Made by a program: the position numbers and the translations under genes | Shown here: positions 16,498 through 25,449 of the stretch, piece after piece | Layout: the number at the start of each line of letters is the position of its first letter | Numbering within the stretch: the first letter of the stretch is position 1 | The notes under the pieces: generated by a model | The model's input: only the letters and a program-made list of their open reading frames with translations | Told to the model about the DNA's origin: nothing | Database searches by the model: none | Source: Bacilli bacterium | Lineage (GTDB): Bacteria; Bacillota_I; Bacilli_A; RFN20; CAG-826 | Assembly (NCBI GenBank): GCA_017447725.1 | Contig: JAFSMX010000002.1 | Coordinates: 1-42,151 of the forward strand | Direction: 5' to 3' | DNA: 42,151 nt

Positions 16498-18549
16498 TTA
16501 TTTTTCTTCAGGTTTAACTTTTTCCTCAACCTTAGGTTCTTCTTTAACTTCTTTTTTTACCTTTGGTTTTGGTTCTTCGTTAACCTGCTCTTTCTTTGCT
16601 TCCTTTTTCAAGGTACCTTCTTTTAGAAGAACATCAATTTCTTCGGCAGTAATTGTTTCTTGCTCAAGAAGAGTTTCAGCAATTAAGATAACTTCTTTTT
16701 TGTTCTTTTCGATGATATCGAGAGCTTTCTTGTGGGCTTCATCGATAATCTTACGAACTTCGGTATCAATTTCATATGCCACTTGAGTAGAGAAATTACG
16801 TTGTGTTGATGTGTAATCTCTTCCAAGGAAGACTGATCCAGTATCGTGTTCATATTGAATTGGTCCAAGTGAACTCATTCCATACTCGGTAACCATCATT
16901 CGAGCAATACGAGTTGCAACTTCAATATCGTTAGATGCACCAGTAGAAACATCCTTGAAGAAAATTTCTTCAGATGAACGCCCACCTAAGTATCCAATAA
17001 TGCGAGCTTCGAGTTCGGCCTTACTTAGTAAGAAGCGGTCATCTTCTGGTGTCATTAAGACATGTCCGCCAGTACGACCACGCGGAATAATAGTAATCTT
17101 TTGAACTTTGTCAGAATCTTTAAGTTTAAGACCAATGATTGCGTGTCCAGCTTCGTGGTAAGCGACTTGCTTACGTTCTTTTTCGTTTAATCCTTTAGAG
17201 GATTTAGCTGGTCCAGCAATACGACGATCGATTGCTTCATCAATTTCTTTGATGCCGATCATTGGCTTATTTCCACGGACAGCTAAAATAGCTGCTTCGT
17301 TCATAATGTTCTCAATATCGGCACCGCTAAAACCAACTGTTCTCTTAGCGAGAGCTTCAAAGTCAACTTTTGGATCAATAAGTTTGTTACGTGAGTGAAC
17401 TTTAAAGATAGCTTCACGACCTTTTTTGTCTGGTAAGTTAACTGTAATTGTTCTATCAAAACGGCCAGCACGAAGTAAGGCTGGATCAAGAACGTCATCA
17501 CGGTTTGTAGCAGCAATAACGATAATTCCGGAGTTATCTTCGAAACCATCCATTTCAACTAATAATTGGTTAAGTGTTTGTTCACGTTCATCGTTTCCAC
17601 CACCTAAGCCAGCACCACGTTGACGTCCAACAGCATCGATCTCATCGATAAAGACTAAACATGGAGCACAAGCTTTGGCTTTTCTGAACATGTCTCTTAC
17701 ACGTCCAGCACCAACACCAACGAACATTTCGACAAAGTCGGAACCAGAAATGGAGAAGAATGGAACACCAGCCTCGCCAGCGACAGCTTTAGCTAATAAT
17801 GTTTTACCTGTACCTGGATTACCAACAAGGAGAATTCCTTTTGGAAGTTTGGCTCCAAATTTGGTGAATTTTCCAGGTTCTTTAAGGTATTCAACGAGCT
17901 CTTGCATTTCGGCTTTTTCTTCATCGCAACCGGCGACATCGCTAAAGCGAACTTTTGAATTTTCCACTTTACGAGCTCTTGAACGACCGAAATCCATGGC
18001 TTTATTGTTTGCGCCATTAACTGATGAGGAGAGACGAGAGAATAAGAAGATCGCAATAAGGACAGTAAAGACTAAAGTAATAATTGTTGGACCCCAAGCA
18101 TCCCAGAATGAAACGTTAAAAGCATATTCATCTCTGAAATATGACTTTTCTTTTTCCTTTGGAAATTCAGCTTGGAAACGTTCAACAGCTTTTTCAAGTT
18201 CTGCACGAATTGTGGTTGGCTCAATCACTTCAGAAGTTACTGGATCTTTATCAAATTCAGTGTTGAATGTTGCGGCATCACAAGTAAATGTGAATGTGAT
18301 TGCATTATTTTCCTTATCGGTTCCCTTGCCACTAATTTCATACATCGTTTCTTTATTAAAGACTTCGACACACTGAATGTGGTTTTCGTTAATTTTTTGA
18401 TAAAGGTTTGATCTATTTGAATCCCATCTTGTGGTCTTGTTACCAGTTAAAGCAACAATCATCCAAACAAATGCACCTACAGCGAGGACAATTAAAAAAT
18501 ACGGAATAAAACTTCCAAATCCTCTTCTTTGACGTCTTTCTTGATCCAT
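16498..18549 (-). CDS. ftsH: ATP-dependent membrane zinc protease FtsH
   Basis: 683 residues from [22 protein letters not shown] lies 4 nt before this ATG, so an ATG three codons upstream is rejected. Two membrane helices (about 14-34 and 132-153) flank an external loop. The AAA domain has Walker [14 protein letters not shown] (about 223-235), Walker [13 protein letters not shown] and [21 protein letters not shown]. The zinc protease motif is HEAGH. A Lys/Glu-rich tail of about 45 residues ends the protein. It degrades unneeded membrane and regulatory proteins. It lies in the usual place after tilS, with three inverted repeats in the gap upstream. Confidence 0.98.
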   Translation of the reverse strand: MDQERRQRRGFGSFIPYFLIVLAVGAFVWMIVALTGNKTTRWDSNRSNLYQKINENHIQCVEVFNKETMYEISGKGTDKENNAITFTFTCDAATFNTEFDKDPVTSEVIEPTTIRAELEKAVERFQAEFPKEKEKSYFRDEYAFNVSFWDAWGPTIITLVFTVLIAIFLFSRLSSSVNGANNKAMDFGRSRARKVENSKVRFSDVAGCDEEKAEMQELVEYLKEPGKFTKFGAKLPKGILLVGNPGTGKTLLAKAVAGEAGVPFFSISGSDFVEMFVGVGAGRVRDMFRKAKACAPCLVFIDEIDAVGRQRGAGLGGGNDEREQTLNQLLVEMDGFEDNSGIIVIAATNRDDVLDPALLRAGRFDRTITVNLPDKKGREAIFKVHSRNKLIDPKVDFEALAKRTVGFSGADIENIMNEAAILAVRGNKPMIGIKEIDEAIDRRIAGPAKSSKGLNEKERKQVAYHEAGHAIIGLKLKDSDKVQKITIIPRGRTGGHVLMTPEDDRFLLSKAELEARIIGYLGGRSSEEIFFKDVSTGASNDIEVATRIARMMVTEYGMSSLGPIQYEHDTGSVFLGRDYTSTQRNFSTQVAYEIDTEVRKIIDEAHKKALDIIEKNKKEVILIAETLLEQETITAEEIDVLLKEGTLKKEAKKEQVNEEPKPKVKKEVKEEPKVEEKVKPEEK

Positions 18550-18568
18550 ATGTATCACCTCATTTTCG

Positions 18569-18620
18569 TTGAATTAAATTCAAGTATCGGTACAAAAATA
18601 GTACCAAAACTAATTGTTTT
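18569..18620. promoter_or_regulatory. Cluster of three inverted repeats upstream of ftsH
   Basis: TTGAATTAAATTCAA (18569-18583, arms 7, centre 1), GGTAC-N7-GTACC (18589-18605) and AAAAC-N5-GTTTT (18606-18620) lie side by side in the 83-nt gap between tilS and ftsH. They match neither CIRCE nor the CtsR heptamer repeat. They may be operators or leader hairpins; no strong T-run follows. Confidence 0.45.
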
Positions 18621-18632
18621 GTAAATAGAAAA

Positions 18633-19847
18633 TTAAAATTGAGGAAACTTGATAATGAATTTTGATAAGTGTTTGTCTGTATATGTCTCTCTATAACGAG
18701 GAATATACACTAACTCACCATTTTTGTTATAAATTCCTGGCCACCATCCGCGTAAAAAATGCGGCATTTTCCAGTCAATAAATAATCTTCGAACTTCTGA
18801 ATAATGATCACCAACTTTGTATTTTTCTTTTGAATTAACAGGTCTAATTTTTAAAGGAAAATCATTACAAGTAAGGTTTCGATCTTTCATATTTTCATCA
18901 AAACCAAACGAAACAAATTCAAATTCATAATCTCCAGGTCGATCTACAACGTATTCATAATCAGAAAACTGGCTAAAATCTAGCAAATAAACCTTCGAAT
19001 ATGATTTAACCAGATAGATTGTTCCGATTAGCTTTTGAGCAATGTTTGCGTGACTAGATTGAAATGATTTTTGAAACCCTAAAATTGACGATTTGGTAAT
19101 TTTTTTAAATACGTTTCTCTTTTGTAAATTATTTGAGATTTGTAACACGAGAACTTCTGGATTTTCTCTTAAAAAGTCTGGCAATTCCCAAATATTTCTT
19201 TGCAAATCTGCAATATTTTGATTTTCTTTGTTTTTGTTTAAACCATCAATTTCTTTTCTGGTTTCTTTGCGTTCTTCATCAGTCAATTTTTCTACAATTT
19301 CATGGCGATATTTGTTACGAGTATATAAATCGGTCAAATTCGTCCAATCGACTGAATACGGAACATTGTTTTGAATGTCATATTTTTCCAAATCGGATTT
19401 CTTAAAATATAAAAGTGGTCGAATAATCCTAACGCCAAACAAAACTGTCTCTTTTTCGATTCCATAGTAAGCAACAAATGACTTTTTAGATTTCTGCATT
19501 AGATATGTCTCAATCAAGTCATCTTCTTGGTGTGCCACAACTACTGCATCACATTTGTTTTCTAAGAGTACTTTTTTAAAGAACTCATACCTTACTTTGC
19601 GAGCCCACTCTTGAAAGTTTCCTGTAACTTTAAGCGATGAAGTGTCTAATACAAAGCATTTTAAATTATTTAATTCACAATATTTTTTCAGTGATTGTTC
19701 TTCAAAATCAGACTCTTTTCTTTTGTGATAATTTACATGAGCAACAATAAAGTTGTAGTTTTCCTTTTTCATCATGTCCAAAAGAGCCATTGAATCTGGT
19801 CCAAAGGAACACGCTACAACATATTTTTTATTCTTGTCTAAATTCAT
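18633..19847 (-). CDS. tilS: tRNA(Ile)-lysidine synthase TilS
   Basis: 404 residues from MNLDKNKKYVVACSFGPDSMALL. An in-frame ATG 12 codons upstream lies inside mfd and has no ribosome site, so the ATG 4 nt after the mfd stop is preferred. The N-type ATP pyrophosphatase loop reads SFGPDS, with Phe where most TilS have Gly. Other family marks are AHVNYHKRKESDFEEQ, VVVAHQEDDLIETYLMQ and the C-terminal IRPVNSKEKYKVGDH region. It changes C34 of tRNA-Ile2 to lysidine so that the anticodon reads AUA, an essential step. Confidence 0.94.
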   Translation of the reverse strand: MNLDKNKKYVVACSFGPDSMALLDMMKKENYNFIVAHVNYHKRKESDFEEQSLKKYCELNNLKCFVLDTSSLKVTGNFQEWARKVRYEFFKKVLLENKCDAVVVAHQEDDLIETYLMQKSKKSFVAYYGIEKETVLFGVRIIRPLLYFKKSDLEKYDIQNNVPYSVDWTNLTDLYTRNKYRHEIVEKLTDEERKETRKEIDGLNKNKENQNIADLQRNIWELPDFLRENPEVLVLQISNNLQKRNVFKKITKSSILGFQKSFQSSHANIAQKLIGTIYLVKSYSKVYLLDFSQFSDYEYVVDRPGDYEFEFVSFGFDENMKDRNLTCNDFPLKIRPVNSKEKYKVGDHYSEVRRLFIDWKMPHFLRGWWPGIYNKNGELVYIPRYRETYTDKHLSKFIIKFPQF

Positions 19848-19851
19848 AGCT

Positions 19852-22800
19852 CTATTTTCCAGACTTTCTTGAGAACTTTTCATATAAAGTCTTAATCACA
19901 ACAACAATTGCTTGTAAATCTCTAATCCAATTGCCTTCTTTCTTAAGACGAATACGTAAAACTTTTTGTAAATAAGTAACCACAATTTTGTCTAAATATG
20001 GTTGTAAGCTCTCAAAGAGAGCATTTCCAATACCATTAAGTTCAGAGAATTTTGTAGAAAGAACAAGTTCGATACAATCATTATATTCATTTGTCTTTTC
20101 AAATTCTTCCTCAAGGAGATAGATATCAATTTTTCTTTTATCAATTAGATTTTCTACTTCTTTTGGTAGTCTTCCATAGACATCTCGAACGTGTTTTTTA
20201 ATATCTAAAAGATCTTCCTCGGTCTTGGCGTTTTCGATTTCTTGATAAAGCTGAATTCGATCCTCGTTGGAAGCGTAATCTTCAGGAATGTATGCATCGA
20301 TTTTGAATAATGTAACTGGCTTTGGAGGTTCAGGGGCAACTCCGGTCTTTTTCTCTTCAATAACTTCTTTTAGAAGTTTGAGATATAAATCTAATCCAAC
20401 TGAATCAATAAATCCAGCTTGTTCAGGACCTAAAATATCACCTGCGCCACGAATCATTAGATCTCGTTGAGCAATCTTATAACCACTTCCTAGCTCAGCA
20501 AAATCTTGAATAGCCTTTAATCTCTTCTCTGCGTTTTTATTAATTTGCTTATATTCATTATAGAAAAGATACGCATACGCTAATGTATCTCCTCGGCCGA
20601 CACGACCTTTAATCTGGTAAAGTTGTGATAATCCAAAATGATCGGCGTCCTCAACAATAATCAGGTTAGCGTTTGGAACATCGATTCCGTTTTCAATAAT
20701 TGAGGTGGCAACAAGAACATCAATATCTCCGTTATAAAAGCGAATCATGACGTCCTCAATATCATCTTTATCCATTTGTCCATGTACAACTCCGATTCGA
20801 GCATATGGAATAGCTCTTTGAATAGCATTTGCAGTTTGGTTAATGGAATAAACCGCATTATGAATATAGAAAACTTGTCCTTTTCTAGAGATTTCCCTTT
20901 CAATCAATTCTTTAACGATACCTTTATTAAAAGGAGCAACATAAGTTTGAATAGCGTTTCTGTTTACTGGTGGTGTAGTGATTTGGGAAACTGGTCTAAC
21001 ACCAATTAAAGAAAGTTGTAATGTTCGAGGAATTGGTGTCGCACTCAAAGATAAGACATCTACATTACTCTTTAGTTCTTTGATTCTTTCTTTTTGTTCA
21101 ACACCAAATCGTTGTTCTTCATCAACGACTAACAAGCCTAAATCTTTAAACACGAAATCTTTATTTAACAAGCGATGTGTTCCAATCACTAAATGAATTG
21201 ATCCATCAGCAATTTCTTTCATATAAATTTTTTGTTGTTTTTCTGGAATTAGCCGAGAAATGATGGCGATTTTGACCCCATAATTCGCAAATCTGTTGAC
21301 TGCTAATTCATAATGCTGACGGGCTAATAAAGTTGTTGGACAGAGGATTGCAGCTTGCTTACCAGAGGAGATAGCTTTAAAGATCGCCCTGAAGGCAACT
21401 TCCGTTTTACCAAATCCAACATCTCCACATAAAAGTCGATCCATTACTCGATCTGACTCCATGTCTTCTTTGATTTCCTTGATTGCTGTTTCTTGATCTT
21501 TTGTTAGCTCATAAGGAAATTCGTTCTCAAAATCGATCTGCAGCTGATCGTCTTCTTGGAATTTAAATCCAGTCGCAGTTGCTCTTTCACTATAAAGTTG
21601 ATACAACCGGTCCGCTAATTCGTTGACGCGTTCCTTAATTCTCTTCTTTGTTTTTTCCCAATCTTTAGAATTTAAATGTGAAAGACGAGGTTGTGCGCCT
21701 TCTCTTCCCGCATATTTTCTAACTAATCTAAATTGTGTTAAAGGTACATAGAGTTTATCGGTTCCAGCATATTGAATATTAAGGAAGTCACGATGAATGC
21801 CATCAACTTCAATGGTTTCAATAGAAAGGAATTGACCAATTCCATAAAATTCATGAACTACAAAATCGCCTGGCTTTAAGTCATCAAAATTTTTAAGGAT
21901 AATACCTTCTTTAAACTTCGAAGAATATCTCGACGCGTGACTTTGGAATCCAAACAATTCTTTTGATGAAATAAAGAAGATTTTCTCATCTGAAAATTCA
22001 AAACCTTCATCAAGAGAAAACATTGCAATTCCAACATTTTTTTCAGGAATTGCAAGCGTTTTTAGCTTTTCGTATTCAATTTTTCGATCATCTAAAAATT
22101 CTTTTACAATGTTGTATTGTTGCGTGTTCGAAACACAAAAAATGGTTTTCTTAGCAAGCGGTAAATATGATTCGATTATCAGTTGCAAAGAAGGAATATT
22201 CGCCTTGCTAAAAACTAGTGGCTTAATATCAAATTCGATATCATCAACATGCTCTTTAAATAAGGAACTCGATAGAACAGTCTTTTGAAATTTTAAAACG
22301 TGTTCGATATCATCATACATTTCTAAGTGAGATGGTAAATTTCCATGTTCAAACATCTCTCTTAGATAATTTCTTTCTTCTTTTAAAGAGAACTCCAAAG
22401 CAATTTCAAATTGTTTCTTGTTATTGATAAAAACTAAATCTGAATCATAGTAATCTAAAATTGAACAATAACGCTTTTTAATAGCTTTGAAATATTTATA
22501 TGTTCTTGGATTATAAATCTTGTTTTCGATTCGTTCTAAGTCTCTTGAAAAATTCTCAGAAAGTTTCTCCCCGAGTTCACTTCCAAGTTCGTTTTGGTCT
22601 TTGACCAACTGATCAGATATTTTAGTTTTGAACTCATCTAGCTCAAGGTTAGTGAACAGACAATCTGTTGCTGGTAAAATCTCCACACTATCAATACTCT
22701 CTTTTGAAGACTGTGTTGCGATGTCGAATAGATGAATGCTTTCGATTTCATCATCAAAAAACTCAATTCGAATTGGGTAGTCATAGTTAATTGAGAAAAT

Positions 22801-23367
22801 ATCAAAAATGTCTCCGCGGTGTGCAAATTGCAGAGATTGATCAATCTTATTTACTTGTGAGTATCCTGAACTTATAGCCAACTGTTTAAATTCGCGGATA
22901 TCAATGTGATCACCGACTTTTAATAATTTAGAATGTTGAAGGAACTCAACCTTATTTGGAATAGGAGAGATCACTGCTGTTGCATGAGTTACAAGAATGA
23001 AGTTTTTCTTCTTTTGGACTTCATTTAAAACATAGAGTCTTTGAGCAAGAAATTCTTTTGATGATGTAACTAAATCGCTTCTAAGTAAATCATCTCCTGG
23101 ATAGAGCAAAACATTTTCATTTCCTACAAGGGAAGAAATAAAATCTGCGACCTTCTGAGCGTTATATAGATTTGGACAAATAATTGAGTATTTGCAAGGT
23201 TTTTTAGTAAAAATTGCTGAAAAAAGCAGGGAAATTCCTGTTGTGTCTCCAAAGACAAAATTCCCTTTTTTCTCAAGAAGGGAGGTAGCGGCTTTAGAGT
23301 TCAATACATAATCAAACAATTTGTTAGTCAGCAGATTTACCTCCGTTATATTTACACATTGCAGCAT
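19852..23367 (-). CDS. mfd: Transcription-repair coupling factor Mfd
   Basis: 1171 residues. The N-terminal UvrB-like domains are followed by the RNA-polymerase-binding (CarD-like) module around residues 490-560 (FDDLKPGDFVVHEFYGIGQFLSIE), a RecG-like helicase (Walker A LLCGDVGFGKTEVAFRA; DEEQ box VVDEEQRFG) and the TRCF C-terminal domain. Mfd pushes stalled RNA polymerase off lesions and recruits UvrA. It starts inside pth and overlaps it by 44 nt; AAAGGA lies 5 nt before the ATG at 23367. A second GGAGG lies about 36 nt inside the frame, ahead of CTG codons, so a shorter form is conceivable. The stop is TAG. Confidence 0.97.
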   Translation of the reverse strand: MLQCVNITEVNLLTNKLFDYVLNSKAATSLLEKKGNFVFGDTTGISLLFSAIFTKKPCKYSIICPNLYNAQKVADFISSLVGNENVLLYPGDDLLRSDLVTSSKEFLAQRLYVLNEVQKKKNFILVTHATAVISPIPNKVEFLQHSKLLKVGDHIDIREFKQLAISSGYSQVNKIDQSLQFAHRGDIFDIFSINYDYPIRIEFFDDEIESIHLFDIATQSSKESIDSVEILPATDCLFTNLELDEFKTKISDQLVKDQNELGSELGEKLSENFSRDLERIENKIYNPRTYKYFKAIKKRYCSILDYYDSDLVFINNKKQFEIALEFSLKEERNYLREMFEHGNLPSHLEMYDDIEHVLKFQKTVLSSSLFKEHVDDIEFDIKPLVFSKANIPSLQLIIESYLPLAKKTIFCVSNTQQYNIVKEFLDDRKIEYEKLKTLAIPEKNVGIAMFSLDEGFEFSDEKIFFISSKELFGFQSHASRYSSKFKEGIILKNFDDLKPGDFVVHEFYGIGQFLSIETIEVDGIHRDFLNIQYAGTDKLYVPLTQFRLVRKYAGREGAQPRLSHLNSKDWEKTKKRIKERVNELADRLYQLYSERATATGFKFQEDDQLQIDFENEFPYELTKDQETAIKEIKEDMESDRVMDRLLCGDVGFGKTEVAFRAIFKAISSGKQAAILCPTTLLARQHYELAVNRFANYGVKIAIISRLIPEKQQKIYMKEIADGSIHLVIGTHRLLNKDFVFKDLGLLVVDEEQRFGVEQKERIKELKSNVDVLSLSATPIPRTLQLSLIGVRPVSQITTPPVNRNAIQTYVAPFNKGIVKELIEREISRKGQVFYIHNAVYSINQTANAIQRAIPYARIGVVHGQMDKDDIEDVMIRFYNGDIDVLVATSIIENGIDVPNANLIIVEDADHFGLSQLYQIKGRVGRGDTLAYAYLFYNEYKQINKNAEKRLKAIQDFAELGSGYKIAQRDLMIRGAGDILGPEQAGFIDSVGLDLYLKLLKEVIEEKKTGVAPEPPKPVTLFKIDAYIPEDYASNEDRIQLYQEIENAKTEEDLLDIKKHVRDVYGRLPKEVENLIDKRKIDIYLLEEEFEKTNEYNDCIELVLSTKFSELNGIGNALFESLQPYLDKIVVTYLQKVLRIRLKKEGNWIRDLQAIVVVIKTLYEKFSRKSGK

Positions 23368-23893
23368 TAAAATCCTTTAACAAATATTCACGTATTGCTA
23401 AAGCAGCATTTTTAATGCCTTTTTCAATTAAAGGCTCTTCTTCTTTAGAAGGTTTGCCTAAAACATAATTAATTGGATCAAATGTTGGTTCACCGATACC
23501 AATACGGATACGTTTAATGTTTTGCGTTCCAAGACAGTTGATAATGTTTTGAATCCCATTATGTCCACCGCTTGATCCACTTAATCTTAAACGAATATCT
23601 CCAGGTTTAATTGCCATATCATCATAGATGACAACAATGTCTTCTACAGGGATCTTAAAGAATGAAACAATTTGTTGAACTGCTTCGCCAGAAAGATTCA
23701 TGTATGTTAAAGGCTCAAAAAGAATAATGTCTTCATCGTCCAATTTGAATTTTGTATAACGTCCTTTAAAATCCTCACGATTAAAATCTACTTGTGCCAT
23801 ATCAGCATAAGCTTCAATCGCTCTAAAACCACAATTGTGGCGAGTGTTTTCGTACTCTTTCCCTGGATTTCCTAATCCAACGATTAATTTCAT
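23324..23893 (-). CDS. pth: Peptidyl-tRNA hydrolase
   Basis: 189 residues, normal length. MKLIVGLGNPGKEYENTRHNCGF contains the catalytic His of the NTRHN motif; EPLTYMNLSGEAVQ, VIYDDMAIKPGDIRLRLSGSSGGHNGIQNII and IRIGIGEP are family signatures. It recycles peptidyl-tRNA dropped from ribosomes. It is the first gene of pth-mfd-tilS, a classic Bacilli order. The ATG lies 9 nt after an extended -10 (TGATATAAT) with no Shine-Dalgarno. Confidence 0.98.
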   Translation of the reverse strand: MKLIVGLGNPGKEYENTRHNCGFRAIEAYADMAQVDFNREDFKGRYTKFKLDDEDIILFEPLTYMNLSGEAVQQIVSFFKIPVEDIVVIYDDMAIKPGDIRLRLSGSSGGHNGIQNIINCLGTQNIKRIRIGIGEPTFDPINYVLGKPSKEEEPLIEKGIKNAALAIREYLLKDFNAAMCKYNGGKSAD

Positions 23894-23898
23894 AACGA

Positions 23899-23937
23899 TG
23901 TGATTATATCACAAATAATTTACAAGTATGCTACAAT
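23899..23937. promoter_or_regulatory. Divergent promoters of pth and the DUF368 gene with a dyad
   Basis: Minus strand: extended -10 TGATATAAT for pth (23903-23911), centred in the inverted repeat TGTGAT-TAT-ATCACA (23899-23913). Plus strand: extended -10 TGCTACAAT (23929-23937) for the DUF368 gene, ending 7 nt before its ATG. Both -35 regions are weak. The dyad could let one regulator, for example the TetR protein encoded downstream, act on this gap. Confidence 0.55.
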
Positions 23938-23944
23938 TACAAAC

Positions 23945-24859
23945 ATGAATTCAAAAGTTAAAGAATGTTTAAAAGATGGTGCTGTTGGTGCAGGAATTGG
24001 TTGTGCGGTCATAGTACCAGGAATTTCTGGCGGAACAATCGCTCTTGTTACAGGAGCATTTAAAAAAATTGTTACAGCCGTAGATAAATTATTTTCGAAA
24101 TTATTTTGGAAAAACCTTGCAATTCTCATTCCTTTTGGAATTGGAGCAGTTCTTGCAATTGCTGCATTATATTTTCCAATTACTTTAGCTTTTGAACATT
24201 GCATGCTCGCCATTGTCTGTTTGTTTGCTGGTTTTATGGTTGGCTCCGTTCCAAGCGTAACAGACAAAATAAAAGATAAAAAACCAAATTGTACAGAAAT
24301 AGCTTTTTGTTTAGCGGGATTTATCCTTGTTGTTCTATTCGGTGTTCTTTCGCTTTTGTTTAACTTAAACAGTGCTGTTTTAGAAACTTTCAATAACAAT
24401 CCTTGGTATCTTTATCCAATTCTTCTCTTTGTTGGAATAATTTCATCAACTGGCTTAATCGTTCCTGGTTTCTCAGGATCTATGCTTTTAATGGTAATTG
24501 GTTTTTACGACAAAATTCTAAATTTGGTTAAACAAATTCCATCACAACCTGGTTGGTCAATCTTGAGATTGTTTACCTTTGCTGTTGGAGTGCTTCTTGG
24601 ATTTGTTTTATTTAGTAAACTTATGAAAAAGCTTTTCGAAAAACATCCTCGAATTGCTAATTTTGTTGTTCTCGGATTCCTAGTTGGATCAATTATTGCG
24701 ATATATGTTAACGATCAAATGTTTGATTACCTTAAATCATCACTGGGAACATTGGATTATGTGCTTTCCCCAATCTTCTTAATTGTTGGGTTTGTTATTT
24801 CATATCTAATCGTTCGTTATGAAAGAAAACACCAAGAAAGCGAACTGCCAAATGCCTAG
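23945..24859 (+). CDS. DUF368 polyprenyl-phosphate transporter (PopT-like)
   Basis: 304 residues from MNSKVKECLKDG; an upstream ATT-initiated extension overlaps the promoter and is rejected. About eight or nine membrane segments. Two inverted half-repeats each carry a hallmark: VPGISGGT (about 24-31) and VPGFSGS (about 175-181). Members of this family (PopT) return undecaprenyl phosphate across the membrane so that it can be reused for wall and teichoic-acid precursors. The gene ends in TAG and overlaps the start of the TetR gene by 8 nt. A leaderless transcript is predicted. Confidence 0.92.
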   Translation: MNSKVKECLKDGAVGAGIGCAVIVPGISGGTIALVTGAFKKIVTAVDKLFSKLFWKNLAILIPFGIGAVLAIAALYFPITLAFEHCMLAIVCLFAGFMVGSVPSVTDKIKDKKPNCTEIAFCLAGFILVVLFGVLSLLFNLNSAVLETFNNNPWYLYPILLFVGIISSTGLIVPGFSGSMLLMVIGFYDKILNLVKQIPSQPGWSILRLFTFAVGVLLGFVLFSKLMKKLFEKHPRIANFVVLGFLVGSIIAIYVNDQMFDYLKSSLGTLDYVLSPIFLIVGFVISYLIVRYERKHQESELPNA

Positions 24860-25424
24860 AACAAGCGATATCAACAAGCAAATCAAAGACGAAAGAAAAC
24901 AATCTATCCTTTCTGCTGCTCTTCCTTTATTTGCCTTGTATGGAAACAAAGTTTCGGTAGATATGATCTGCGAAAAAGCAAAGTGTTCACACGGATTGCT
25001 TTATCACTATTTCAGAGATTCAGATAATGTTTTATTCAATATTAAAAAATCCGAATCGTTCGTCGATCTAAAGAATAAACTTTTGCAAACAACCGACAAT
25101 GGTTCACCACTAGATGAAATATACCAAATTTTGCAACACGTTAACTCGTCTATTTGTAAAGCTAAAAACTCTGATTTTGCCTTATTATATTTAATACTAA
25201 ATGATGAAGAAAAATTAGGATTCAAAACTACTCTGATTAACCTTATTAAAAATGGTCAAAAACTAAATCAAATTGCTGCCGGAAAAGCAGAAGATTTAGC
25301 ATCAATTTATATTGAGCAAAATAATGGGGTTTTGCTGAAAAAACTATTGCAAAAGTCCTATAAAATTGAAACTGTGCCTGTTGATAACTTGATGCAAATC
25401 TTCATTAAAAAAACGGTTCGCTAA
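24852..25424 (+). CDS. TetR-family transcriptional regulator
   Basis: 190 residues from MPRTSDINKQIKDERKQSIL. The N-terminal helix-turn-helix is clear: ILSAALPLFALYGNKVSVDMICEKAKCSHGLLYHYFRD (about 19-56). The C-terminal ligand-binding domain is diverged, as usual, with Cys-containing helices. It overlaps the DUF368 gene by 8 nt, so the pair is co-translated; it may sense a lipid-linked or envelope signal and control this operon. The ligand and targets are unknown. Confidence 0.92.
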   Translation: MPRTSDINKQIKDERKQSILSAALPLFALYGNKVSVDMICEKAKCSHGLLYHYFRDSDNVLFNIKKSESFVDLKNKLLQTTDNGSPLDEIYQILQHVNSSICKAKNSDFALLYLILNDEEKLGFKTTLINLIKNGQKLNQIAAGKAEDLASIYIEQNNGVLLKKLLQKSYKIETVPVDNLMQIFIKKTVR

Positions 25425-25448
25425 CTAATCAAGCAAACCGTTTTTATT
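25409..25448. terminator. Bidirectional intrinsic terminator
   Basis: 10-bp stem AAAAACGGTT/AACCGTTTTT around a 17-nt loop that contains the TetR stop codon, with T-rich sequence on both sides. It serves the TetR gene (plus) and the FGGY kinase gene (minus). Confidence 0.85.
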
Positions 25449-25449
25449 T

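Noticed and set aside
17675-18376. 233-codon frame antisense to ftsH
   Set aside because: It lies entirely opposite conserved FtsH sequence, has a low-complexity Ser-rich product and no ribosome site.
18569-18620. CIRCE or CtsR heat-shock operator
   Set aside because: The repeats match neither TTAGCACTC-N9-GAGTGCTAA nor the GGTCAAA direct repeat.
23920-24399. 159-codon frame antisense to the DUF368 gene
   Set aside because: It is a mirror of hydrophobic coding sequence and covers the divergent promoters.
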